Assembly (NCBI GenBank): GCA_014529385.2
Contig: CM043958.1
Span: forward strand, 153,814,793 to 153,878,792
Direction of reading: 5' to 3'
DNA length: 64,000 nucleotides
Source: Adiantum capillus-veneris
Taxonomy: Eukaryota > Streptophyta > Polypodiopsida > Polypodiales > Pteridaceae
Shown here piece after piece: positions 42,397 through 54,599 of this stretch (position 1 is its first letter; every line of letters starts with the position of its first letter). The notes under the pieces are model-generated. The model was not told the origin of the DNA. It searched no databases and saw only the letters and a list, made by a program, of their open reading frames with translations. The translations under genes and the position numbers were made by a program.

Positions 42397-43587
42397 TTGG
42401 GACTTTTACACCCTCTCCCCATTCCTGAAAGACCTTGGGAACATATTTCCATGGATTTCGTTACTGGTTTCCCACTCACAATGCACAAACATGACATGAT
42501 ATGGACTATTATTGATCGTTTCTCTAAACAAGCGTATTTTGTTCCGTGTAAGAAAACACTCACAGCACATCAAGCTGCACTTTTGTTTCTTAAGACTGTT
42601 TTCCCACATCATGGTTTGCCTAAAGTGATTATTTCTGATCGAGACTCAAAATTTTGTAGTGCTTTTTGGACTACTGTATTTGAAAATCTTGGCACTACAC
42701 TTGACTTTACTTCTGCATTTCATCCTGAATCCAATGGTCAAACCGAAGTCACCAACCGCACTATTATTGACTTGTTGAAGGCTTATGTTTCCTCTCAACC
42801 TAAGAAATGGGATGACTACCTACATATTTTGCAATTTGCATACAACAACACCACTCACACTGCCACGGGTAAATCTCCCTTTGAAATTGTATACGGTCAC
42901 TCACTTCCTACTCCTGCTTCACGTCTTTCTAATGTTGTGCTAGCCGCTGATGATTTCACTACTGACTTTCATGATATTTATGCAAGTGTGCATTCTACCA
43001 TTAAACACTCACAAGAACTTTACACCAAGCATGCTAACAAGCACCGCAAGGCACACCAATTCAAAGAAGGTGATCATGTTTTACTTCGCATCGAAAAACG
43101 AAGGATCAAAAGTGTTGATACTAATGTCGTTGTTAAGCTTGCTCCTCGTTTTTATGGACCTTTCAAAATTTCAGCTGTCATTAATGATGTTTCTTTTCGT
43201 TTAGAATTACCTGCACATTGGCACATTCACAATGCATTTCACATTAGCCTTTTACGACCATTCAGAGGACCCCTACCTACACACCACATTTACGAAGACC
43301 CACCTTCACTTGTAGACCAAGAAGAGCAACTCATCCCTAACAAAATAGTTGACCATGAGACCACCACTACACGCACTGGAATGGTTTATAACCGTTACCT
43401 TTTGACTTTCAAGGGCCACCCTAGAGAGGATGCCAAATGGATGCCTGAAAAGTTTTTCGCAACTTTCCCGACCTTCTCCACACTTTCCATCACTCACGGT
43501 CCAGTTGATTTCTCTATTGAGCAACTGAGGAAAGTTGCTATCCCTGGTGGGAGGGATGTTACGAGACTGGGCACCCTCCTGTTGTAG
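42397..43587 (+). pseudogene. element 3 integrase and chromodomain, frameshifted from gag-pol
   Basis: 396 codons, in a different frame from the upstream ORF. It begins at a TTG codon because it is the continuation of pol after a single-base frame change, not an independent gene. The integrase core contains SMDFVTGFP, ISDRDSKF and HPESNGQTEVTNR, giving the D, D and E positions. A GPF-type motif (FYGPFKIS, about 250) and a chromodomain-like tail (YLLTFKGHPREDAKWMPE, about 340-360) follow, marking the chromovirus clade that targets heterochromatin. The last codons run into the 3' LTR, which starts at 43557. Confidence 0.92.
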
Positions 43588-44235
43588 TGGTTAACTGCAA
43601 TTGGGATAGTTGGGCGTAATGGTTAATTATGTGCTGTCTATTTATTTTACTAATTGAGTTGATGATGATTTTGTAGAGTGGAATGCGGGGAGTTGATGAA
43701 GAGGCGACGGCAATTATTCTTGGCCATTTTATAGTTGCACAGTATCTTAGAATCTCATTTCAATAAGCCACTATGGCTCTGTAAATATTTGTAGTGGGAA
43801 CTCCCCTTATGGGTCATGCAAGAACTAATGAGCTTCACTCATTTACAAAAGTGAAGTGGTTGTAAAAGAGGGGCCTCAATTTTTGGCACCTCAAACTCAG
43901 AAATAATATATTAAATACCAACTCCACAAGAGAGGTGCCGTGGAGTTTGGGGCTAGATTTTAGGCCTTTCTCTTGCAGATTCTCTTCTCTACTCTCTTAA
44001 GCTATGGTTATTTTGCTGTGTACTCTCTAATCTAGTCTCCATCTCTTACACATCTCTTACACCTCCTTACAAGCTTGTCTATATCAATTCTCTGTTTACT
44101 GTGTGTGTGTGTGTCATAGTCTAGGTGAGTGTGTGTGCTTGGAAATTGGAAGAAGAGGTGGACAGTTTGATGGTGATGGCTTGAAAGCTTATGTTGAGTA
44201 CTTTAAGCGGTCGATCTCCCCCTCTTCTCCCAACA
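43557..44235 (+). repeat. 3' LTR of element 3
   Basis: 679 bp, preceded by the purine tract at 43546-43556 and followed by target duplication ATCTT. See the 5' LTR entry for differences. Confidence 0.95.
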
Positions 44236-44360
44236 ATCTTCAAATCATACAAATTCTCAGCCAAGTATGTTTTGAAGTCTATCTTCAAATCATACAAATT
44301 CTCAGCCAGGTATGATTTGAAGTCTATCTTCAAATCATACAAATTCTTAGCCAAGTAGAC
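44236..44360. repeat. 45-bp tandem repeat beginning at the element 3 target site
   Basis: Units 44236-44280 and 44281-44325 plus a partial third, each starting ATCTTCAAATCATAC. The repeat belongs to element 4 sequence: the phrase GAAGTCTATCTT also ends the left flank at 36726, so the array predates or straddles the insertion. Confidence 0.9.
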
Positions 44361-44369
44361 GCAACAAAA

Positions 44370-45713
44370 AAAAAAAAAGCCCTAGTTAAGGACCATTCAA
44401 AGGAGGATGGCCTTCTTTACTACAGACATTGACTTTACATTCCTAAGGATACCTCCCTAAAGCTATTAATTCTTCATGAAGGTCATGACACTCCAGTAGC
44501 AGGACATCTAGGATATGCAAAAACTCTTAATGCCTTAAGGAAAAGTTACTTTTGGACTGGAATGAAGGGGGATGTACTTTGATACATCAGACAATGCCTT
44601 TCTTGTCAAAGAAACAAAGCTGAATGAGTAATGATGCTAGGAAAGCTACAACCCTTGGACATACCTCAAATGAAGTGGGAATTCATTGATTTTGTCACTG
44701 GTCTTCCCACAGTTCAGGGGAGGGTACGACTCTCTAATGGTAGTCGTGGATATGCTCACCAAAGCATCTCACCTAATACTAGTAAAAACCACTTACACTG
44801 CATCAGATATAAGCCGGATCTTTGTTAAAGATATCTTTAGACTACATCATGGGATTTCAAAGAGAATTATCAGTGACAAGGATGCAAAGTTCACTTCCAA
44901 GTTTTGGAAGGCTCTATTTGAAGCTTTAGGAACACAACTATGCTTTAGCTCAGCATATCATCTTTAGACGAATGGATAGACAGAATGGGTAAACCAATTA
45001 ATTGAAGTTATCCTTCAAGCTTATTGCAATAGAGAACCCCACAAGTGGATTCAATTTCTTCCCTTGGTAGAATTTGCCTATAACTCCTCTTTCCGTAAAA
45101 GCATTGTGATGTCACCTTTCAATGCTCTATATGGGCATGAATGCATATCACCATTGAATTTTTTTGACCCTACTATAAGGATAGAGGCCTCAAAGAAAAT
45201 GGCGGAAGAAATGGAATCCCAAACCAAAGCTATACGACAAGATATTCAGGTTGCTAAGGATTGTCAAAAACATTATGCGGACCAAAAACGACATGATCGA
45301 ATGTTCAAGCAAGGAGAAAAGGTCTTTCTTCGAGTGCGTAAAAAAAGAAGCAACCTTTAGTGTGAAAATTCAAAAAGCTTAGTCCCAGGTATTGTGGTCC
45401 TTATGAAATAATCAAGGTCCTCAGTGATCAAGCTTACAAATTGAAGCTGCCTGAACATATCAAAGTTCATGATGCATTTCACATCAGCCTGCTAAAACCC
45501 TACATTCCAAATCCCAATCATGCATTGGTGGATGACGAGCAGATTGTAATGCAACAACAAGGAGTGCTTGAACTTCAACCAGATTGTATCCTTGAAACTA
45601 GAGAAAGAACTATTAGAAATAGGAACATTTGGTAAGTGGAAAGATTATACCACCGACGATGCCACTTGGGAAGATGAAACCTCTCTTCTCAAAGACTTTT
45701 CCGATTTTGGTTG
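44370..45713 (+). pseudogene. element 4 integrase and chromodomain relic, right part
   Basis: Continues the pol interrupted at 36726. Integrase zinc domain: HEGHDTPVAGHLGYAKTL...CLSCQRNK (about 44475-44620). Core: EFIDFVTGLP (44680), then after a frame change LMVVVDMLTKASHL and ISDKDAKF, with FAYNSSFRKSIVMSPF near 45075. A GPF-like region, AFHISLLKPY near 45475 and a chromodomain-like tail KWKDYTTDDATWEDE near 45637-45680 follow. Stops and frameshifts make it non-functional. It is a chromovirus like element 3 but diverged from it. Confidence 0.82.
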
Positions 45714-45750
45714 AGATGAGGGCATCTCAAATTCTTAAGTTGGGGTGATT

Positions 45751-45890
45751 GTAAGGTTTCCACCTTTCTAGGTGTAGGGAAATAAACCCAAGGCTTTAGG
45801 AGAAAGCATTGGGCGTACAAACAGGTAAAGCACTATCTCAAAAGCACTTAAAATTGGTATTTATAAAATCTTAAGCACGACAAACCTATA
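45751..45890 (+). repeat. 3' LTR start of element 4 (right end not determined)
   Basis: TGTAAGGTTTCCACC follows the purine-rich AAGTTGGGGTGAT and matches the left fragment at 35648-35776. The LTR must extend further right, but nothing in the window lets me place its end. Confidence 0.7.
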
Positions 45891-46534
45891 GCTAGGAACT
45901 CTCAGAACTAAATTCGGGTAAAAACTGACATCTATATCCTCTAGAAGATTCACTCACTTTAAATTGCAAAAATAATTGGATGGTTTTTAGTAATCATTAA
46001 AGCTTAGGACTTTCATTATTATAAACCTTAGATATTTTCCTAGATATTTATCAAAATAGAAGAAAATAACACAAAAAATTAGCACGCTTGATTTTCAAAG
46101 TAGGCAGGTACTAGGATAGAGGATGTGCAGTTGCCCAAGCTAGATTTAGCAGCAGATGGAGCCTTCTTGAGCCTAGGGGCTGCTTGAGCTGCAAGCAGTC
46201 TGCTAGTTTCAGCCTATGAGAGCCTATGAGTGCCCATAAAAACTATAAATAGGACATGTTACCTCACAATTTAGGCAGACTCGGAATCCTGGTCAGAAAT
46301 CTCTCCTACAAGAGTGACACTTCACAAAAATTACTAAGAGAGAAAAATCTAAATGATTCAGCGAGGTAATTATCTAATCTCAATTAGTATCTAATCAATA
46401 TATCAATTTAAGAAGATTAAACCATCTTCTACTATTAATCACTCTCTTATACATAATTAAATTGCTAATTACTTAATCTTAATTATGATTATTAATCTAC
46501 TCAACTACTAACCCTAATTAGGATTAAAATTGAT

Positions 46535-46650
46535 TAATTTTGGCCTTAATTAATGGGAATTATATTAAGCAAGCTTAGTTAACTCTGAGATAATTTTGGC
46601 CTTAATTAATGGGAATTATATTAAGCAAGCTTAGTTAACTCTAAGATAAT
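46535..46650. repeat. 57-bp tandem duplication
   Basis: TTTTGGCCTTAATTAATGGG...AAGCTTAGTTAACTCT occurs twice, back to back, with one base changed (CTGAG/CTAAG). Confidence 0.9.
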
Positions 46651-46779
46651 TATCAAAGCTTGATTATATTATTAAAAATTTAAGGAAATTATATCATAAT
46701 TTTTGTAATTAATTAGATAGAAATTAGTTATTTTTAATTGTAAAACTAATAGAAAAATTAGTAAACTAATTAAATAAAC

Positions 46780-47740
46780 CACAAGATAATTATTAGAGTT
46801 AAAAAACATTGCTAAAAACACAGGGTAATCATCTTACAGCCAAAAAATTAGTTTAGCTATTCAATTAAGCTAAAATTGATTGATTTTAGCTGTAAATAAA
46901 AAAAGAAATTAGTTAAAAAGTTTGGATAATTACAAGGTAATTATCAAGTTAGAAACATCATTAACTAGCTAGAAAAATTATATCATTAACAAAAAAATTA
47001 TTTTAGATATTTAATTAAGCTAAAATTAAATGATTTTAGCTATAAATTAAAGGGAGATATTAGTTAATTAGCCTAGAGAATTATAAGGTAATTATCAGAG
47101 TGAGGAACCATCATCAGCTAGCCAAATTATCTTATTAATAAAAATTAGTTTAGCTATTTAATTCAGCTAAAATTATTTGATTTTAGTTGAAATTAAAGGG
47201 AGAGATTAGTTAATTAGCTTAGATAATTACAAGATAATTATTAAAGTTAGGAAACACCATCAACTAGTTTGGATAATTATCTAATGAAAAATTAGTTTAG
47301 ATATTTAATTAAGCTAAAATTAATTGATTTTAACTATAAATTAAATGGAAAAATTAGTTATTTAGCTTGGATAATTATAAGGTTATTATTAAAAATAGGA
47401 AACATCATTAGCAAGCCAAGATATTCAACTAACTAATAAAAATTAGATTATCTATTTAATTAAGCTTAAATTATCTCATTTTAGCTGTAAATCAAAGAGA
47501 AAAATTACTTAATTACCTTAGATAATTATAATACAATTATCAAAGTTAGTAAACATCATTAGTAAGCTGAGATAATTACCTAATTACCAAAAAAATAGTT
47601 TAGCTATTTACTTAAGCTAAAGTTGTTTTATTTTAGTTGTAAATTAAAGGAGAAAATTAGTTAACTAGCTTAGATAATTACAAGGTAATTAGGCAAGTTA
47701 AAAAACATCATTAGCAAGCTGAGGTAGTTATTCCATAATG
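46780..47740. repeat. AT-rich tandem array, about six units of 146-152 bp
   Basis: The landmark ATTAGTTTAG.TATTTAATTAAGC recurs at about 46848, 46998, 47144, 47291, 47442 and 47594. Each unit also contains GATTTTAGCT.TAAATTAAA and AACATCATTA.CAAGC phrases. Units are diverged. The array lies between the element 4 LTR start and element 2, and codes for nothing. Confidence 0.85.
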
Positions 47741-48679
47741 ACTTAATTAGTTTAAGTAATTATAATAGATTAAAATCTAAAATTTAATTAAGATAAATAG
47801 AAATTTTGATTAAAAGTTTCAAGGAAAATTAGTGAAAGCTGAGGAAATTCAATCTTTAGGAGATAATGAGTCTAATCAATATCAAGCCAAAAATAAGAAA
47901 ATTTTAGGCTTGATAAAGAAGAAAAAAGTAGAAAAAAGGTGCAAAAAATTATAAAATAATTAGAGAGGCCTCAAATACCCAAAAGCAATATAAGATAAAA
48001 ATGGCTTATTAGCTATATGAGTAATTAGAAAAATCTTATATTAAGAATCTACCATTCTTTTAGTACAATTTGAAGAAAACACCAATAGGGAAGTTATTAA
48101 AGTTAATCAAGGAATTCCATACTCAATACTAAGGTATACAGAATTAAGAAAAAGACATTAAAAACCCGAGAATCTTCTCTAAACAACTAAACCACCCCAA
48201 GATTTAAGCAATTATGCTAAGAAATAGAAATACATTATAGCATGGTAAGAATCAGGATTTCTATAATTTACCTAATAAATAGACGTGGAGCATGATTAGA
48301 TAGAGATAGCATGAGTGGGGACATTTTTGTATTTATGGGACGATTTGGTATTAGTTTCTCATGTAGATAGGTTCAACTTGGAGCTCTTCTCCTCTACTCT
48401 CTATCATCTGAAACCTCTATAGCTATGAAACTCTTTACTGCACTATTATGCAAAACTATAGATTTGAAACAAAGCCCATATTTTCATTAACTATATAACT
48501 CTTCTTCTTCTTTACCTTCTCAAGTGAGGCTCTTAACAACTGTCATATTTGTCAAATTTTGGATAGCCAAAGTCCTTGATCCAGCATGTGCCCAGTCTCT
48601 TCTAGAAAAAATTATATCAAGACAATCCTTGTGGCACCTAGGCGGGGCGGATACTTTGATTCGGCCCTTTATCAATGTG

Positions 48680-48682
<3 letters not shown>
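47741..48682. other. unassigned stretch between the AT-rich array and the CT microsatellite
   Basis: A-rich sequence to about 48300, then a less biased stretch. The frame at 48524-48680 (KVLDPACAQSLLEKIISR) looks protein-like but stops in the microsatellite and I recognise no family. Confidence 0.35.

Positions 48683-48752
<70 letters not shown>
48683..48752. repeat. (CT)n microsatellite
   Basis: Seventy bases of CT dinucleotides. Confidence 0.97.
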
Positions 48753-48753
<1 letters not shown>

Positions 48754-49204
48754 AGATTCACAAGTTTTGGGTCTCTTTTGAAAATAAGATAAATGGTTTT
48801 CTAGGTGCACGTAAATCTAATTTCATTGTTTCAATATATAATGCTTGATTACTAGTGTCATAGTATTCTAAAGTGGAAAGCGAGACCGTTTCCAGGTTCT
48901 ACTAGATGAGATAGACACTTCAGTCAAATTTCACAAATTTTGCTTTTTCTTGCTTTTTATGTCTATTGTTGCTTTTTAGCTAAAAGCAGGACTCAAGTCT
49001 ATAAAAATCCACTTTTTTGGGCTTTGTTAGCAGTTGGACACACCCTACGGAGAATGATTGCTCGACGGAATATTATTTTTTGTAATTATTCATTTATTGA
49101 GGAAAACCGACATTTCACCTTTGTAAATAGTGGGGCTTACAGAAGCTTCCAGATTGTATCCCATTTTTGGCATTTAGATTGAGTAGATGGTTAAATTGGA
49201 ACAT

Positions 49205-49947
49205 TAGGGTTTGAGATTGTAAGGTATTTATACCACTTTTGACCTTAATGAAAAAAACCTTTGTCATTTTAAAAAGTTCTGTACGTGAGTGAGCGTACCG
49301 TGTACGAGAGAGAGTGAGAGTTTCATCTTGACGCTACGTGCGCACCGATGGTCGAAATCGAGTGCGGAGAAGTGCACCGTGTTGTCCCCGATGAGAGCTA
49401 CACGCCAATACCTACATTGCGGGCGTACAGTCTGGTTTTGCGAGCTCGACCTGCGAGCTTCATTTGGTGATTCGATGAGCATATGTTATCCGTTTTCGCA
49501 TTTCAACATATCCACGCGTTTGCATTGAGTAGAGATACACATTAAACACTTTCGTTTTTGGAAACGATGACCTGCAAATTTCGGCCGACATCTTACGTGA
49601 TTTTGCACCAGGTGTTTAGGGTTGGGATTTTGGTTCATAGACCTTAGGGAGAGCAACCTATTGGTGATAGTAGGGTCTCCTTCAAGTTCTGTGGCGTTTC
49701 GAGAACGTTTGATGGGTATTTGGCTCTTGGAAGTGTTGTAGGAAACCTCTTCTTATGCACTCCTGAAGGTTGTAGCTTCGACATTGGTTAGAGACCTCTG
49801 TAGGAATTAGTCGAGAGTCGGTTGAGTGTAGATTGACACCCTATGCTTGCTTCCACGCACCTGCGGGTCGAGCTTCGTCCTTAGCTGACAAATCTTGTTA
49901 GGTGAGTTCTCGCTGTGCTGACGTCCGTCGCGGCGTATTCGCCAACA
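49205..49947 (+). repeat. 5' LTR of element 2 (left edge uncertain)
   Basis: Aligns by eye with the reverse complement of the element 1 LTR: ATTAGGGTTTGAG..TATTTATACC (TATA-like, 49225-49234), CATTTCAACATATCCACGCG, CACATTAAACACTTTCG and the terminal region GACGTCCGTCGCGGCGTATTC ending CCAACA. Divergence is substantial, so this is another subfamily or an older copy. The start lies somewhere in 48.8-49.2 kb; I see no clear TG end. Confidence 0.75.
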
Positions 49948-49948
49948 T

Positions 49949-49966
49949 TGGCGCCGTTGTCGGGGA
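49949..49966 (+). other. primer-binding site of element 2, tRNA-Asp
   Basis: TGGCGCCGTTGTCGGGGA, one base after the LTR end, complementary to the 3' end of plant tRNA-Asp with one mismatch. Confidence 0.9.
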
Positions 49967-51769
49967 CGAAAACCCTAGGTAGGTGACCAAGACTAGTCCT
50001 TGAGGATAGGGATTCTCTCGCTTGCCAGAGTCTCGTTTTACATTTAGATAGGATCAGAGGGTGGAGGACTCTCTAGGTCTTAGAGGGAGTCTAGGGAGCG
50101 TGTGTTTGGCCTAGATCCTTCGGCTTAGGTAGACTTAGGTAGACTTAGGTAGACTTAGATAGTTTTTAGGCCTTAGTTGAGTTGATGAGTAGGAGTTGGA
50201 GTGGTAGAAGCGGTGAAAAGAGAGCTTGAGAGTCCGGAGAGGCCAGGAAGCAACCGAAACACCAATATCACCATTTCACAAGATGAGTAGGAGTAGGGTA
50301 AGTAGGACATCATGATTCATGATCTAGAGCACTTCATGCATGTTATACTTGCTGTTAGGTTCATCAGAAGGTTGTAAAAGACGCAAAAGAGTGTTTGAAA
50401 GCTGAAGTGCAGTTCAAAAGTTGCTGTGAGTGTTTCTAAGAGAGGTGCAGAGCATCAAGAGCATTTCTACAGGAAAAAAATAAATTTTAAGCCAGGAGAC
50501 ATCCTATGCGTAGGATGTCTACACGCTGATCTGGTCGGAATTTTGAAATTTTGAGTTGACCAGTGTGTTCAGAAGATAGGTTTTACCCTATTTTCACCTG
50601 GAAAGTGGAAATTTGACCATATCTTGACAGGATAAGGCCAGATAGACAGAAATTGCCAGACATCCTACCCAAATTGTGCCAAGGCATTATTTTAAGACCA
50701 AAACCATAGGGTGACTGCATGAGCATGATCTGCGTGATTTATTGAGTGCCTGAGAAGGGTTTCATCTCAATTGGGTGAGAAAATTGGGTTCTAAGCAGAC
50801 TTTAGCATCTTTGACTGAAAAGGGCTACAACAGCTAAAATTGGAGTCTTTTGAAATCCAAACCAAAATCTAAGCATAGCACTGGGTTGCTGACATAAAGG
50901 GGAAGCTGTGGCTCAAGTCTGGGGTCAAACAGGCCAAAAAAATATCCTACGCGTAGGATGTGTTCTGTGTGATTTGGCACTCCAAACCCAGATTTGAGCA
51001 TACCAAAGTGATCAACACCTCAAGAGGAGTCCGTGCTTTGCATTTGAAGCAATTTTGAGCAATTAAACATGCTACGTGTAGAATGTCTAATACGTGAAAT
51101 TGAAGCCATAAACTGACTGTAGGCATAGCAGGGTGTTGTATAGCCTAAGACAAGCCTCCTAGTCAATTTTGGTCAAAATTGGAGTTGATTTGACTGGTCA
51201 GACCAACATCAGGCTCTTGGAACAGATTTCTGATCCATTGACCAGCTTATAGGTGTCCAAATCAAAAAGTAAAAACAGCTGTGGACTCAGCACATCAAGG
51301 GGAGTCTATAGTGCAAAAACCAAGCAAAACAGAGCAGGAGACATCCTACACGTAGGATGTCTACTGGGACTTAGGAAAGTGAAAAACTGACTGAGGACAT
51401 ACAGTGATATTCCAATTGACTTAAGAGTTCCAGAACTTCTTTCAGAAGTGAATTTGGACCTTGTTTGACCTTTTGACAGAGCAAAGACGGAATTAAGACT
51501 TTTCAAGTAAAGTAACCAACATCCGAGGGAAGTACAGTTCCAGATTAGCAGACCTAATCAAGAACATCAGAAGTGTGTAAATACAGTAGTGGTTGAGGTT
51601 AACTCTCCAGTTATACCAATCAATATCAAGACCACTTCTAGCGGATAAATGCTTTGATTCGATTGCCGAAATTAAACGCTTGTGTACAGGTATATTCAGC
51701 GACAAAGCAAGAATTTGTGCGAAAACTGATCCTTTGCCAGGTGAGTGGTTGGATTTGTGCTAAGTTGCA
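49967..51769 (+). repeat. element 2 leader with decayed palindromic boxes
   Basis: Reverse-complement homologue of the element 1 leader; for example GACCAGTGTGTTCAGAAG at 50556 and the half-box ACATCCTACCCAAATTG at 50660 mirror 17140 and 17035. Boxes at 50498 and 51340 carry one mismatch each; those near 50942 and 51066 are more decayed. Two short AGACTTAGGT repeats occur at 50125-50160. No coding sequence. Confidence 0.82.
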
Positions 51770-52745
51770 TTGCTAAGTTTAATGAATTTGAGATCAGGAA
51801 GACACATTTTTAGAGACCAAAAGGTGGCAGGTGATCAGGGTAGCTTAGTGTCCACCGAGGAGAGTGTAACTCAGGCAAGGCTAGATCCACTAGCATCGAT
51901 TATTGAGGAGGGTAGTGATACTGACACTTCATCCGATAAGTCCTTCTTCATGATGGGTAGTCAACAGCCAGGAGGTTTCTCCAATGAAGGACCAATGCCA
52001 GGAGGAAGCACCTCCTTAAATCCTTTGAACGATTCCAAGTTCACTATAATCTTCTTAGAAGGAACAAACTTGAGGGGAGCCCTAGTTTGTTCTGACTATT
52101 GAGAACGCAAGTGTATTTCTATTGAAGAAAGACCTGCTCAGAGACTAGAAATAATTCGAGTCTATGATGATGGAGATAGATTCCGAGACGAAAAGGTGAA
52201 CCACTATTTGATAGTTAGTAACCCTGAGGATTACAATAGATATGGAGATAACGTGGCAAAAGGAAAAATGGTTTCAGAAACTCAAGAACCGCCTCCAAAC
52301 ATTGATCGACCTGGAGCGCTTTTTATGTATGATAAGAAAACAACCAGGGTCTCTACTCATAATGAGAATGTGGGAATTTACAAGCATGAGAGCGAGGGAA
52401 TAGTTTCTTACTTCTGATGCAAAGAACCCTACCCAAACGAATTAAGCAAAGACAAGGTTCTTTACTTATTCTCTTATGAAATTGCTATGGGGAAGGATAT
52501 TGTTTTTGTTGATAGGTATGGGCGAGAATACAAACGTATTCTCCCAGAGGAGATAGAAAAGGCAATAGTTCCAGAAGTATCAACATATGTCCCCGAAGAA
52601 GTGCCAAGGGTTTCCTATACCCCTATCAAATCGACAAATCCATTTTCAAAAGAGTACGACGCGACCTCACATTCTACCGGACAACAGATGTTCAACTACC
52701 AAAACCAACCAGCAACTCAACCATCATTGCAGGCATGGCTTCGAT
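51770..52745 (+). pseudogene. element 2 gag-like N-terminal region
   Basis: Broken by a TGA at 52100 and stops near 52416 and 52745. It contains MGKDIVFVDRYGREYKRIL (52487), the closest match to element 1's VDKYDRHYEIADV module, and a tyrosine-rich segment before it. Short D-x-Y-x-R-x-Y modules therefore occur in both elements at the same relative place, before the capsid. Confidence 0.65.
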
Positions 52746-52949
52746 AAAGTGCAGCATTAGAACAGGACCTAAACCGAGATGGTTATCCAACTGCACAAGG
52801 GCTAAGGGATTTACAAGAACCACCACTCTATTCACGGTATCAAGGCGAGAGTAAGCCAAAAACTCAAGGGTCAATAGAGCCTGGAAGACCACCCATAGAG
52901 CAAGTTCGAAGAGATAAACCATCTCTTGCAAAAACTGTCAAAAATTACG

Positions 52950-53960
52950 GCTTAGGAGCACCACTGAGAGAGGAACCCGCCCACTACAGAAGGCCAGACG
53001 AGGTATATAGATTGGGACGAGGAGATCCAATGATGAGATTTGTAGACCATCATAGAATTAGACATTCTCAAGTACAAAAATGGGTAAACAAGAAATACAC
53101 GGGAAACAGAGATCCTAGAGATCATGTAGCAGCCTTTGTGCATGTAATTAGAGCTGAAGGGGTGTTAGACTTCCCTACCCAATTTGCAGGGTTTGGACTA
53201 ACCCTAGAGGAGGATGCCGCTACTTGGTTTGACTCTGTGGAGCGTAGAGACTTTGAGTCTATGGAGGAGGTGTTTGACGAGTTTATTGAGGAATTCCCAC
53301 AAAGGGGGATAGCTCATAATACAGTCTCACAAATCCATAAATTCAAATAGAAAGAAGGGGAATCTGTGCGAAAGGCAGCCCTATGACTAAAAAGATATAT
53401 GAAGTTCTGCCCTATGGAAGAACTGCCAACTCAGTCCAGACTTATGCTTATATTTATTCAAGGACTGAGGAATGCAGATCTCCAGAAGGACTTACATATG
53501 AAGAGGAGCACGACGTTAAATGAGTTAACTAAGGAGACTCTTTACCTTGTAGACAATTGTGCGGTCTACAAGGAGGGTGAATTCAAGGATCTTGACGACG
53601 ATTCATCCTCACAACAAAGTGGAAGCAAGTCCGCTAAGACGGCACTGAAAGGAGAAGTAGCTGTAAGCCAGGAGCAGCTTGTAGAGGAAGTGCTAAAAAA
53701 GATTAACCTGTACGCCAAACCTCAGGCTAAACAGCCCAAGTGGTGTGCTATTGAACAAAAATGGACAAACCATGGGACGGAGGAATGTTATTATAACAAG
53801 GGGTATGTGAGAGAACGACATTATGCTCCCCAGGCTCAGGTAGCATCTCCTCAACTTCCACCGATGCCTCGGTATCAAGCAGGCAACCTACCAGGACCTG
53901 TAGGTGTAGAAAGACCACAACCAATGTTGGGGCAACAACCACCCCTACCAGGATTATGAC
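52950..53960 (+). pseudogene. element 2 gag capsid
   Basis: Retrotransposon gag fold: MMRFVDHHRIRHSQVQKWVNK, then FGLTLEEDAATWFDSVE (the A-x-x-W-F block, about 53200), EEFIEEFPQRG and, after a stop near 53350, RLMLIFIQGLRNADLQKDL. The C-terminal part is proline/glutamine-rich. Only a few stops interrupt it. Confidence 0.8.
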
Positions 53961-54254
53961 CAGTCGGCATAAGATACACACCAACAATGACCGAACCAGA
54001 AGAGAAGGTTTTGGTGCCTATGCATGCATATTATGAAGATCCCAAAGGATATGCTGCAAATCCTACCTATTATCCACCGGAAGAACCCTCAACGCCAGAA
54101 CCATGGAGCATGATAGGAAATGTAGGACCACCAACAGCTGCACAGGCAGCAGAGAGAAGGAAGATATAGCTTGGATGAACAAACTTTGTTGTTCATAGCC
54201 AACGGAGGCATGGGAGGGCAGAGACACGCATACCAACAAAGAGGAGCTCAATGA

Positions 54255-54410
54255 GCACCTCAACAACCTAAGGGACCCTGCTACAAGTGTGGTGGAGACC
54301 ATTGGCTAAGAGACTGTCCTCATGATGAAATCATTAGAGTCAACGCATATTGCGCCGAGTGTGGAATTACTCATTTTATTCCTGATTGCCCTAAGAACCA
54401 GAGAAAAGGA
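54255..54410 (+). pseudogene. element 2 twin zinc knuckles
   Basis: CYKCGGDHWLRDC (54279-54317) and CAECGITHFIPDC (54351-54389), both C-x2-C-x3-H-x4-C, the same short spacing as in element 1's CDQCAIGHLVKDC. The usual retroviral knuckle has four residues before the histidine, so this is a family signature. Confidence 0.85.
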
Positions 54411-54599
54411 GCAAAAACTACCTTGAACATGTTGGAAGCAGTGCCTTCCAGTGGAGGGTCAGAAAATGAAACAGTAATACCTATTCAGGCAGTGACACGA
54501 GCTCAAGCTCAAAGAATGACGAATGAACCCATAATTGAAGAGCCAAAAACCGATGCCCTAAGTTCAGAAAGAAAAAATCACAGAAGCACTTGAAAAGCT

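Larger units (their letters stand above)
36727..44235 (+). mobile_element. element 3: young Ty3/gypsy chromovirus with TSD ATCTT and an inverted internal LTR
   Basis: LTRs 36727-37405 and 43557-44235 (679 bp each) start TGTTACGAGAC, end CCCAACA and differ at only four positions I can see. ATCTT flanks both sides. An exact initiator-Met primer site and a purine tract (GGTGGGAGGGA, 43546-43556) are present. Gag-pol fills 39030-43587 and ends in a chromodomain-like tail. The leader contains a reversed copy of the LTR (37420-38081). The RT lacks a block and there is a frameshift before integrase, so this copy cannot be autonomous despite its youth. Confidence 0.95.
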
